This document shows positions 1 to 8,842 of a stretch of 64,000 nucleotides of DNA, in pieces. Under the pieces are notes generated by a model. It did no database searches. It saw only the letters and a program-made list of their open reading frames with translations, and had not been told where the DNA came from. Each line of letters opens with the position of its first letter. The stretch's first letter is position 1. Where the stretch lies: positions 1-64,000 of the forward strand of contig NZ_LIRJ01000025.1 of NCBI RefSeq assembly GCF_001419745.1, given 5' to 3'. The stretch is from Streptomyces silaceus (lineage in GTDB: Bacteria > Actinomycetota > Actinomycetes > Streptomycetales > Streptomycetaceae). The position numbers and the translations under genes are program-made.

Positions 1-3000
1 CGCGGGGACGAGCCGGGCCGCCCCGGCCCGCAGCGCCCGGTCCAGCGCCCGCATCCCCTCCGCTCCCGTGAACTCCCGCATGCCGGTGCGCCGTTGGTAT
101 CCGGCACGCTCGTCCTCGCCCATCAGGGCGTCCACGCCGCCGACCCGCCACAGCGGCCAGGCCAGCGAGAGGGTGCGGCCGAAGGCCCGGCCGTCCCGCA
201 CGCGGGCGTCACGCCACTGCGCGTAGGAGTCGAGGAAGCGGTTGGCCGCCGCGTACGCGCAGGCGCCGAAGTCGCCGACGACCGAGGCGATGGAGGAGAA
301 CACGACGAACAGGTCCAGCGGCTCGTCGGCCGTCAGGGCGTCCAGGAGCCGCACGCCGTGCGCCTTCGCCGACAGGAGTTCCGTGAAGCGCGCGAGGTCC
401 GTGTCGAGCAGGGTGCCCTGGTCGGCGGCGCCCGCGAGGTGGAAGACGCCGTCGAGGCCGCCGAAGCGCTCCTTCGCCCGGGTCACCGCCGCGCGCAGGG
501 CCACGGCGTCCGCGGTGTCGGCGGTGACGAGCAGCACCTCCGCTCCGGACTCGGCGAGTTCGTCGGCGGCCGTCCGCGCCTCGGGAGCCCCGGCCGAGCG
601 GCTGACCAGCACGAGGCGGGCCTGGTACGCCGACGCGAGGTGACGGGCCAGCTCCAGGCCGATGCCGCCGGTTCCCCCGGTCACGAGGTACGTGCCGTGC
701 GGCTTCAGCGGGTCGGAGCCGCCGTCGGCCGGAGCGAGGACCTCCGCACCGCGCAGGGCGCGGACCTGGCGGCCCGCCGCCGAGTGGCGCACCTCCGCGC
801 CGGCGAGCCTGCCGCCCTGGGCCAGTTCGGCGGCGAGCAGACCGGGCAGCTCGCGCCCGTCGGCCAGGCCGTCCGCACAGGTCACGGTGAACACTTCGAG
901 GTGCGGCAGCACGCCGGTGGTGGAGAGCGCGAAGCCCGCCGCGGCCTCCTGGTCGGGGCGCGGCCCGTCCGCCGTCTCGGACAGGACGTAGGCGCAGCGC
1001 ACCCGCCCGGCGGGCCGGACCGCGTCGACGGCGCGGGCCAGCGCCCGCAGCGAGCCGAGGCCGCGCGCGAAGGCCGCGTCCAGCGCCTGCCCCGCCGCGT
1101 CGGCCGCGCCCTCGCGGCCGTAGGGGACGGGCGCGGTCGTCAGACCCCACAGGTGGACGACGTCGAGGGAGCGGACGCCGTCACGCGTCAGTTCCGTCAG
1201 GAGCCGCTCGAAGTCGGCGGTACGTGTCGGGTCGACGGTGTACCGGTCGGTTCCGGTGCGGGCGAAGGACGTCGCGGCCCGCACCTCGACGACACGCCGT
1301 CCGCCGGGCAACGCGGCAAGGCCACGGGCCACGGAGTCGGCGCCCGCGTCGGTACCGGTCGTGGCGTCGCCCAGGACCAGGAGCGCGTCCGTGTGGGCGG
1401 GTGCGGCCGGGGCGAGGTCCCGGTCCTGCCAGGCCTGCCGGTAGAAGAACGGTTCGGTGGCACCGCCCGCGGAGACGGCACCCTCCCGCGGCTGTGCCGG
1501 GGCGGCGTCCAGGCGACGGCCACCGAAGTCGTCGATGCGGACGAGTTCGGCACCTGACTCGTCGAGGATGCGGACGTCGAAGCGCCGCAGGTCGGACGGG
1601 GACGACGCATCGCCGCGCGCCGGGGTGGCGTACGCGTAGCAGGTACGGGGCAGCCGTGCGGCGGGCGTACGGATCTCCAGGGCGCCGAGGCTGAACGGCA
1701 CGGCGAGGCCGCGGCTCTCCTCCGGTGAGGGCAGGTCCGCCCAGTGGCAGGCGCGCAGGGCGCCGTCGAGCAGGGCCGGGGGCAGCAGCTCCGCCGCGCC
1801 GGCCGGGCCCGCGTCCCGGTCCATGCCCGGGTCCGTGTCCGGCAGGGCGAGGGCGACGAGTGCGCCGCCGTCGCCGTAGTGGACCTCTTCGATGACGTCG
1901 AAGGCCGGTCCATAGCCGAAGTGGGCGGCACGGTAGGCACGTTGGACGTCGGCGTCGTCACGGTGGTGCGGGCGGGCCGCGCGCAGCGCGTCGAGGTCGA
2001 CGGGCGCCGCGGATTCGGCGCGCCGTCCGGCTGTCGGCGCGGACACCGTGCCCCGCACGTGCACGGTGCGTTCGGTGCCGTCCGACGTCCAGACGGTGAA
2101 GGCCAGTTCGGCGGGGTCACCGGCGCGCGCGAGGCTCACGTGGACGTCGCGCGGCGCGTCCCCGATGACCACCGGGCGTCCCCAGAGGACGTCCCGCAGG
2201 GCGGAGGCGCCGTCGAGTCCGGCGAGCCGGGCCGCGCCGCGCGCCATCTCCAGGCAGACCGTGCCGGCCAGCAGCCCGCGCCCCTCGATGACGTGGTCGC
2301 GCACCAGGGGCTCGTCGGGCCGGAAGGTCCTGCGGAAACGGATCTCGTCGACGGTGGATTCGTTGGCGTCGACCAGCGGGTGGAGGCGGGCCGCCACCGC
2401 CGCGCCGAGCCCGTCCGCGCCCGACCGGTCACCGGCGGGCACCCAGTGGCGCTCGCGGGCGAACGGGTACAGCGGCGCGGAGACGCGGCGCGCGGGCGTT
2501 CCCTCGGCGGGGACGAACGTGTCCCAGTCCGCCGTGCCGTTCCGCGTCCAGCGCGCGGCGAGCGCGAAGGCCGGACCGTCCTGCTCCGGCCGCGCGGTCC
2601 CGGCCGTGTCGGCCGAGAGGAGCAGGCCGGGGCACGGCGCGCCGTTCTCGTGGGCGCGCAGGGCGCGGACGAGCGCGGCGCCGTCCTCGGCGACCACGGC
2701 GAGGCGTTCCTCCATCACCTCACGCCCGCGCTGGAGCGTGTGGGCGAGGTCCAGGGCGCGGACGTGGTCGCGTTCGGCGAAGTCGGCGAGGCGGCCCGCG
2801 TACACGCGCAGCCGTTCCGCGTCGCGTGCCGAGAGCGGGAAGACGAGCGGCTGTCCGAAGCGCTGCCCGGCGACGGGCTCGGCGGCACGCTCGGGGCCGC
2901 CCAGGTGCTCCTCGATCACCAGGTGGGCGTTGGAGCCGCCCGCGCCGAAGGAGCTGAGCCCGGCGCGGCGGGGCTCTGGGCCGAACGCGCCCTGGGGCCG

Positions 3001-6000
3001 GGGCCATGCGGCCGCCTCCCGCTGCACCCGGAAGGGGGCTCGGCCGAAGTCGATGTTGGGGTTGAGCTCCTCGGAGTGCAACGAGGGCACCAGGCGCCCG
3101 TGCTTGAACTGGAGCAGCACCTTGGTGAGCCCGGCGATCCCGGCGGCCGATTCGAGGTGCCCGATGTTCGACTTGACCGAGCCGATGGGCCGGCGCTCCT
3201 CCCGCCCCGCGGCGGTGCCGAAGACCTTGGCGAGTCCGGCGATCTCGATCGGGTCGCCCAGGGAGGTGCCGGTGCCGTGGGCCTCCACGTAACCGATGTC
3301 GGCCGGGCCGAGGCCCGCGCCGTCCAGTGCGCGGCGCACGGTGTCGGCCTGCGCGTGCGGGCTGGGCACGGTGTAACCGTTCGTACGGCCGCCGTGGTTG
3401 ACCGCGTGGCCGCGGATCACGCCGTAGATGTGGTCGCCGTCGCGCTCGGCGGCGGCCAGCGGCTTCAGCAGCACCGCGCCGACGCCCTCGCCCGGCACGT
3501 ACCCGGTTCCTCCGGCGCCGAAGGCACGGCACCGGCCGTCGGCGGAGACGAAGCGGCCCTGGCTGAGGAAGACGTACTTGTACGGGTGCACGGAGAGGTT
3601 CACGCCGCCCGCGACGGCCATCTCGCTCTCCCCCGCGCGCAGGCTCTCGCAGGCCAGGTGGATCGCCGTCAGGGACGACGAGCACATGGTGTCGAGCGCG
3701 AGGCTCGGCCCGGTCAGGCCCAGGGTGTAGGAGACGCGGTTGGCGATCGAGGCGAACGACGAGCCGGTGACGCGGATGCCGCCGCGCTCCGCGTCGGCGG
3801 CGCCGTACAGCTGGTACTCGCCGTACATCACGCCGACGAAGACGCCGACGCCGCGCCCGGACAGCTCGTCCCTGCGGTATCCGGCGTCCTCCAGGACGTG
3901 CCAGGAGTTCTGGAGGAAGAGGCGCTCCTGCGGGTCCATCAGCTCGGCCTCGCGGGGCGAGATGCCGAAGAAGAGCGGGTCGAAGCGGTCGACGTCGTTC
4001 AGGAAACCGCCCCACTTGGACGAGGCGCGGCCCGGCGCCGCGGGGTCCGGGTCGAAGTAGCGGTCGTGGTCCCAGCGGTCCGCGGGGATCTCCGTGACGC
4101 AGTCGCGGCCCGCGGCGAGGTTCTCCCAGAACGCTTCGAGGTCGTCGGCCATGGGGTAGCGCCCGGTGAGCCCGATGACGGCCACGGCACCGTCGTCGCC
4201 GGGAGCCGGGGCGGGCGACGAGGTGTCCGCGGGCGTCGGCCGGGGCGCCCGCACCACGGTGGTGGTGGCACGCGGGGCCACGGGTGCGGCAGCGGCCTCC
4301 CGCGCGCCCGCCAGTTCGCCGAGGCGTGCGGCGTGCTCCGCCGTGAAGTAGCCCGCGAGCTCCGCCAGCGTCGCGTACTCGAAGAACAGCGTCTTGGGCA
4401 GGTCGTCGAAGTGCCGTTCCAGCTCGGCGTTGAGCTGGGTGATGACCAGCGAGTCGATGCCGTAGCGGTCGAAGGGCGCCTTCAGGTCGATCTCGGCCGG
4501 GTCGAGCTTGGTGCGCCCGGCGAGCAGTTCACGCAGGAAGGTGCTCGTCCATTCCGTCAGGTCCGCGTCGGACGGCTCCGCGCCGGCCGCTCCCCCGGCC
4601 GCGGCGGGCCGCGGGTCCCTCGGCACGGGAGCGGGTGCGAGCGCCGCGGCCACGCGGTCGGGGTCGCCGTGGCCGACGAGGACCGCGCCGTCGTGCCGGC
4701 TCAGTGCCTCGTCGAGGGCGGCGAGGCCCGTGGCGGTGGGCATGGGGGCCAGGCCGAGGCGGTGCCGCATGGCCCGTACGGCGTTCTCGTCCTGGCGCAT
4801 CCCGCCGTCCCGCCACAGCGGCCAGGCCAGGGACAGGGTGCGGCCGGAGCGCAGGCCCGCGTCGGCCAGGGACCGGCGGCGCTCGGCGAAGGCGTCGAGG
4901 AAGGCGTTGGCGTACGCGTAGTCGCTCTGTCCGGCGTTGCCGAAGACACCGGCGATGGACGAGAAGCAGACGAAGAAGTCCAGCGGGTCGTCGGCGGTGA
5001 GCCGGTCCAGGTGGACGGTTCCCCGCGTCTTGGCGGCGACGACCTCGGTGAACTCCTGCCAGGTCTTGTGGAGGAGGTAGGAGTCGCGCAAGGTGCCCGC
5101 CGCGTGGACCACCCCGCGCAGCGCCCCGTGGTCGGCGCGGACGGCGTCGAGCAGGGCGCGCAGCTCGTCCTCGTCGGCCACGTCCGCGCGCCGGAAGGTG
5201 ACGTCGTGTCCGGCCGCGCGGAGCGCCTCGACGCGCCGCTCGGCCTCGGGCCCCGGGTCGGTCCTGCCGGTCAGGACGAGGGTCGCGGCCTCGGTGCCGC
5301 TCGCGAGGTGCTCGGCGACGGACAGCCCGAGACGCCCGGCGCCACCGGTGATCAGGCAGGCGCCGCGCCCGATGGGCACGGTGCCGCGCTCTCCGTCGGC
5401 GGGCGCGTCCAGGCGCCGGAACCGGCGTACGTGGCGGACGCCGCCGGTGTGCCGCGTCTCGGACTCGCCGTCGCCCGGCGCGGCCAGTTCGGCCACGAGG
5501 GCGCCCGGCGTCGGGGTCGCGGCGTCCAGGCCGACGAGGCGGAGGGTCAGGCGCGGGTTCTCCAGCGCGGTGGTGCGGGCGAAGCCCGCGAGGGCGGCCG
5601 TGGTGGGGTTCGCGCCGTGCGCGTCGGTGCGGTGGGCGATCAGCAGGGCCGTGCGCGGGCCGCCCCGGCGCGCGAGGAGGGCCTTGGTCAGCGCGAAGAC
5701 GCCGTGCGGGCCGTGGTCGAGCAGGGTGGGCGCGAGCGCGTCCGCGGGGTCGCTCGCGGAGCACCAGGTGTGGAGCACGGCGGCGGGTGTGCGGTCCGTC
5801 GCGGCGAGGCGGTCGAGGAGCGCGGCGAAGTCGGCCTGGCTGCCCGGGTCCACGGTGAAGTGCCCGCCGTCGGCCTCGGTGAACTCCGTGCCGGGGGTGA
5901 CCAGGACGACCTCGGGGTCCGTGTCACCGGCGGTGCGCAGGGCGTCGACGAGTTCGGCGCGGGACGCGGGGCCGTGCGCGAGCAGGAGGTACGGGCCGGG

Positions 6001-8790
6001 GGTGGCCGCGGGAGGCTCCCCTGTCGCGGCCACGGGCTGCCACTCGCTGCCGAACAGCGCGGTCCCGGGCTGTCCGTGTTCGGCTCGCAGCGTACGTACG
6101 GACAGGTCACGCAGCCGGACGAGCGGCGTTCCCCCGGGGTCGAGGACGTCGACGTCGGCCTTGGTCTGCTTCTCCCCCGCGCCGTGCGCGGGCAGCGTGA
6201 CGTGGACGAGGCAGCGCGGGGTCAGCGGCCCGAACACCTCCACCTGGCCGACCGCCAGCGGCAGATACGTGGTGCCGTCGTCCTCACGGGCGGCGAGCAG
6301 ACCGACCACGGCGTGCAGGGCTCCGTCGAGCAGCGCGGGGTGCAGGGTGAAGCCCCCGATGGCGTCGTCCGGGCCAGGCCCTTCACAGGACTCGGCGTGC
6401 GCGTCGGGGAGTTCGAGGACGCCGAAGGCCTCCGCGTCGCCTCGGCGCAGCTCGCGCAGGGCCCGCATCGCCGGGCCGTAGTCGAGCCCGCGCTCCCGCA
6501 GCAGGGCGTACAGCTCGGGCGCGTCGAGCAGGTCCGGACAGCGCCCGGCGAGTACGGCCGGGTCGACGGGGGCAGGGCTGTCGCCCTGGCCGCGCGGCGC
6601 GAGTTCGCCTCGCGCGAAGACGTCGGGTCCGCCCGTGCCGTCGCCCGCGCCACCGGTGACGGCGAACCGCGCGCCGTCGCCGTGCGGGGTGAGCCGGATG
6701 TCGACCGTGCGCGGCCCGCCCGCGAAGGACAGGGGCCGCTCGAAGGAGACCCTGCTCAGCGAGACACCGCCCGCGCCCACCCGTGAGAGCGCGAGGTGAG
6801 CGGCGGCGCGGGCCATCTCCAGGTGGCCGACGGCGGGCATGATGGGCTCGCCGTTGACGCGGTGGTCGGCCAGGTAGAACTCGTCGCCGGTCAGCGAGGT
6901 CGTGTAGCGGTGCTCGGCAAGGGTGGAGACGTTGGCGCCCAGCAGCGGGTGCAGCGCCCGCGGTGCGCGCTCGGCGGCCTGCACGGACGCCGGTCCGTCC
7001 GGGGAGGGGGTCTCGGGGTCGAGCCAGATCCGCCGGCCCTCGAAGGGGTAGGTGGGCAGCGGGACACGACGGCGGCGCTCGTCGCCGTAGAAGGCCGGCC
7101 AGTCGACGTCCGCGCCGCGCAGCCAGGCGGTGCGCACGGCGTCCAGGAGCGCCCGCCCCGCGAGCTCCGCGCCGGGCGTGAACGTCCGCTGTTCTCCCGG
7201 GACTTCGCCGTCGCCGGTCATGCAGCCGGGTGCGGAGCGCTCGCGCAGGGCGCGTACGGCGTCGGCGCGGTCGGCGCACACGACGGCCCGGCGGTAGCGG
7301 TGGGCCTGACGGCCGAGGGCAAGGGTGTACGCGGTGTCGGCGAGGTCCGTGTCGGGGTGCCGGTCGAGGTGGTCGGCGAGGGCGTCGGTCAGGGTCTCCA
7401 GGGCCGTCGCGGTCTTCGCGGACAGCACGAGCAGCTGCTCGTCGCGCGGCGAGGGGTCGGTGGGCAGCGGTCGCGGGGCCTCTTCGAGGACGGCGTGCGC
7501 GTTGGTGCCGCCGATGCCGAAAGAGCTGACGCCCGCCCGCAGGGGTCCCTCGGCGGTCCAGGGCGCGGTCTCGGTGCTGACGTAGAACGGGGTCGCCGCG
7601 AAGTCGATGGCGGGGTTGGGACGTTCGAAGTTCAGGGTCGGCACCAGGGAGCGGTGGCGCAGCATGAGCGCGGTCTTGATCACGCCGGCCACGCCGGCGG
7701 CGGCGTCGAGGTGGCCGACGTTCGACTTGAGCGAGCCGATGGCGCAGAAGCCGGTGTCCGGGGTGCCGCGGCGGAAGGCGTCGGTGAGCGCGGAGACCTC
7801 CACCGGGTCGCCGAGGCGGGTGGCGGTGCCGTGCGCCTCTACGTAGGAGATGCTGTCCGGGTCGGTGCCGGAGACGGCGTGTGCCTCGGCGACGACGGCC
7901 GCCTGTCCCTCCTTGCCGGGGGCGGCGTAACTCACCTTCAGGGAGCCGTCGTTGTTGGTCGCGGTGCCCTTGATGACGGCGTGGATCGTGTCCCCGGCGT
8001 CGAGGGCGTCCTCCAGGAGCTTGAGGACGACGATGCCGACGCCGTTGCCGAGCACGGTGCCGCTCGCGTCCGCGTCGAAGGTGCGGACGCGGCCGTCGGC
8101 GGAGAGGATCGCCCCCTCCTCGTACAGATAACCGCGCGTCTGCGGGAACTTGACGGTCACGCCGCCCGCGAGCGCCATGTCGCACTCGCCGTTGATGAGC
8201 CCCTGGCAGGCGAGGTGGATGGCGACCAGGGAGGTCGAGCAGGCCGTCTGGACGCTGTAGCTCGGGCCGCGCAGGTCGAGCTTGTAGCTGACGCGGGTGG
8301 CCAGGAAGTCCTTGTCGTTGCCGACCATGACCTTGAAGTGGTCGGAGGTCGTGGTCTGGTCGATGCGGGGCAGGACGTTCTGCTGGAGGTAGGTGTTGAT
8401 GGCCGCGCCGCCGTAGACGCTGATGAGTCCGTCGTAGCGGCGCGGGTCGTAGCCCGCGTCCTCCAGCGCCGTGTGGCAGCTCTGCAGGAACAGGCGCTGC
8501 TGCGGATCGACGACCTCCGCCTCGGCGGGGGTGAACTCGAAGAACCCGGTGTCGAAGAGGTCGGCGCCGGGCAGGACGCCGTGCGCCCGGACGTAGGCGG
8601 GGTCCCGGCGCAGCGCCGCGGGGATGCCGGCCGCGGCGAGCTCGTCGTCGTCGAACCGCGAGATGCCCTCGCGGCCCTCGCTGAGCAGCTCCCAGAACTC
8701 CCCCACGCTGTCGGCGCCCGGGAAGCGCCCGGCCATGCCGACGATGGCGATGTCGTTCCCGGACACTTCGGTGCCGTCGTGCGAACTCAC
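1..8790 (-). CDS. Trans-AT polyketide synthase, KS-DH-KR-ACP / KS-DH-KR... (3' end outside window)
   Basis: Type I PKS with at least 2930 residues visible; it stays open through position 1, so the C terminus is missing. Domains in order: KS1 (about 12-430, Cys in TACSTS, HGTAT), DH1 (about 600-850, HRVNGEPIMP and HPALLDGAL), KR1 (NADPH loop TGGAGRLG near 1143, YAYAN near 1291), ACP (YGIDSL near 1443), KS2 (about 1534-1960, Cys in TMCSSS, HGTGT), DH2 (from about 2130), KR2 (TGGTGGIG near 2701, YAAAN near 2843). No AT follows either KS, so malonyl must be loaded in trans. Two KS-DH-KR modules in a row would build a conjugated diene. DH2 reads HVIEGRGLLA, with Ala in place of the usual Pro. The GTG start at 8790 follows GAGGGA about 6 nt upstream and lies 52 nt behind the AT-AT-ER gene, same strand. 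By position and content it resembles OzmN of the oxazolomycin system (inference). Confidence 0.93.
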   Translation of the reverse strand, partial: MSSHDGTEVSGNDIAIVGMAGRFPGADSVGEFWELLSEGREGISRFDDDELAAAGIPAALRRDPAYVRAHGVLPGADLFDTGFFEFTPAEAEVVDPQQRLFLQSCHTALEDAGYDPRRYDGLISVYGGAAINTYLQQNVLPRIDQTTTSDHFKVMVGNDKDFLATRVSYKLDLRGPSYSVQTACSTSLVAIHLACQGLINGECDMALAGGVTVKFPQTRGYLYEEGAILSADGRVRTFDADASGTVLGNGVGIVVLKLLEDALDAGDTIHAVIKGTATNNDGSLKVSYAAPGKEGQAAVVAEAHAVSGTDPDSISYVEAHGTATRLGDPVEVSALTDAFRRGTPDTGFCAIGSLKSNVGHLDAAAGVAGVIKTALMLRHRSLVPTLNFERPNPAIDFAATPFYVSTETAPWTAEGPLRAGVSSFGIGGTNAHAVLEEAPRPLPTDPSPRDEQLLVLSAKTATALETLTDALADHLDRHPDTDLADTAYTLALGRQAHRYRRAVVCADRADAVRALRERSAPGCMTGDGEVPGEQRTFTPGAELAGRALLDAVRTAWLRGADVDWPAFYGDERRRRVPLPTYPFEGRRIWLDPETPSPDGPASVQAAERAPRALHPLLGANVSTLAEHRYTTSLTGDEFYLADHRVNGEPIMPAVGHLEMARAAAHLALSRVGAGGVSLSRVSFERPLSFAGGPRTVDIRLTPHGDGARFAVTGGAGDGTGGPDVFARGELAPRGQGDSPAPVDPAVLAGRCPDLLDAPELYALLRERGLDYGPAMRALRELRRGDAEAFGVLELPDAHAESCEGPGPDDAIGGFTLHPALLDGALHAVVGLLAAREDDGTTYLPLAVGQVEVFGPLTPRCLVHVTLPAHGAGEKQTKADVDVLDPGGTPLVRLRDLSVRTLRAEHGQPGTALFGSEWQPVAATGEPPAATPGPYLLLAHGPASRAELVDALRTAGDTDPEVVLVTPGTEFTEADGGHFTVDPGSQADFAALLDRLAATDRTPAAVLHTWCSASDPADALAPTLLDHGPHGVFALTKALLARRGGPRTALLIAHRTDAHGANPTTAALAGFARTTALENPRLTLRLVGLDAATPTPGALVAELAAPGDGESETRHTGGVRHVRRFRRLDAPADGERGTVPIGRGACLITGGAGRLGLSVAEHLASGTEAATLVLTGRTDPGPEAERRVEALRAAGHDVTFRRADVADEDELRALLDAVRADHGALRGVVHAAGTLRDSYLLHKTWQEFTEVVAAKTRGTVHLDRLTADDPLDFFVCFSSIAGVFGNAGQSDYAYANAFLDAFAERRRSLADAGLRSGRTLSLAWPLWRDGGMRQDENAVRAMRHRLGLAPMPTATGLAALDEALSRHDGAVLVGHGDPDRVAAALAPAPVPRDPRPAAAGGAAGAEPSDADLTEWTSTFLRELLAGRTKLDPAEIDLKAPFDRYGIDSLVITQLNAELERHFDDLPKTLFFEYATLAELAGYFTAEHAARLGELAGAREAAAAPVAPRATTTVVRAPRPTPADTSSPAPAPGDDGAVAVIGLTGRYPMADDLEAFWENLAAGRDCVTEIPADRWDHDRYFDPDPAAPGRASSKWGGFLNDVDRFDPLFFGISPREAELMDPQERLFLQNSWHVLEDAGYRRDELSGRGVGVFVGVMYGEYQLYGAADAERGGIRVTGSSFASIANRVSYTLGLTGPSLALDTMCSSSLTAIHLACESLRAGESEMAVAGGVNLSVHPYKYVFLSQGRFVSADGRCRAFGAGGTGYVPGEGVGAVLLKPLAAAERDGDHIYGVIRGHAVNHGGRTNGYTVPSPHAQADTVRRALDGAGLGPADIGYVEAHGTGTSLGDPIEIAGLAKVFGTAAGREERRPIGSVKSNIGHLESAAGIAGLTKVLLQFKHGRLVPSLHSEELNPNIDFGRAPFRVQREAAAWPRPQGAFGPEPRRAGLSSFGAGGSNAHLVIEEHLGGPERAAEPVAGQRFGQPLVFPLSARDAERLRVYAGRLADFAERDHVRALDLAHTLQRGREVMEERLAVVAEDGAALVRALRAHENGAPCPGLLLSADTAGTARPEQDGPAFALAARWTRNGTADWDTFVPAEGTPARRVSAPLYPFARERHWVPAGDRSGADGLGAAVAARLHPLVDANESTVDEIRFRRTFRPDEPLVRDHVIEGRGLLAGTVCLEMARGAARLAGLDGASALRDVLWGRPVVIGDAPRDVHVSLARAGDPAELAFTVWTSDGTERTVHVRGTVSAPTAGRRAESAAPVDLDALRAARPHHRDDADVQRAYRAAHFGYGPAFDVIEEVHYGDGGALVALALPDTDPGMDRDAGPAGAAELLPPALLDGALRACHWADLPSPEESRGLAVPFSLGALEIRTPAARLPRTCYAYATPARGDASSPSDLRRFDVRILDESGAELVRIDDFGGRRLDAAPAQPREGAVSAGGATEPFFYRQAWQDRDLAPAAPAHTDALLVLGDATTGTDAGADSVARGLAALPGGRRVVEVRAATSFARTGTDRYTVDPTRTADFERLLTELTRDGVRSLDVVHLWGLTTAPVPYGREGAADAAGQALDAAFARGLGSLRALARAVDAVRPAGRVRCAYVLSETADGPRPDQEAAAGFALSTTGVLPHLEVFTVTCADGLADGRELPGLLAAELAQGGRLAGAEVRHSAAGRQVRALRGAEVLAPADGGSDPLKPHGTYLVTGGTGGIGLELARHLASAYQARLVLVSRSAGAPEARTAADELAESGAEVLLVTADTADAVALRAAVTRAKERFGGLDGVFHLAGAADQGTLLDTDLARFTELLSAKAHGVRLLDALTADEPLDLFVVFSSIASVVGDFGACAYAAANRFLDSYAQWRDARVRDGRAFGRTLSLAWPLWRVGGVDALMGEDERAGYQRRTGMREFTGAEGMRALDRALRAGAARLVPA

Positions 8791-8842
8791 GGTCGTTCCC
8801 TCTTCCCTTGCTGCTCGGCTCCGGGGGCGGTGGTCGGTCGGC

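Noticed and set aside
1744..6786. 1680-codon open frame on the plus strand
   Set aside because: It mirrors the minus-strand PKS; the protein is rich in Arg, Gly, Val and Ala and has no domain, while the opposite strand gives perfect KS, DH and KR motifs. The same holds for the long plus-strand frames at 21390-31337, 30554-40297, 41663-51976 and 11932-18075.
1..8790. Possible frameshift or pseudogene, since no complete ORF spans this stretch
   Set aside because: Reading the minus strand from GTG 8790 gives an unbroken PKS down to position 1; it is simply cut by the window edge.
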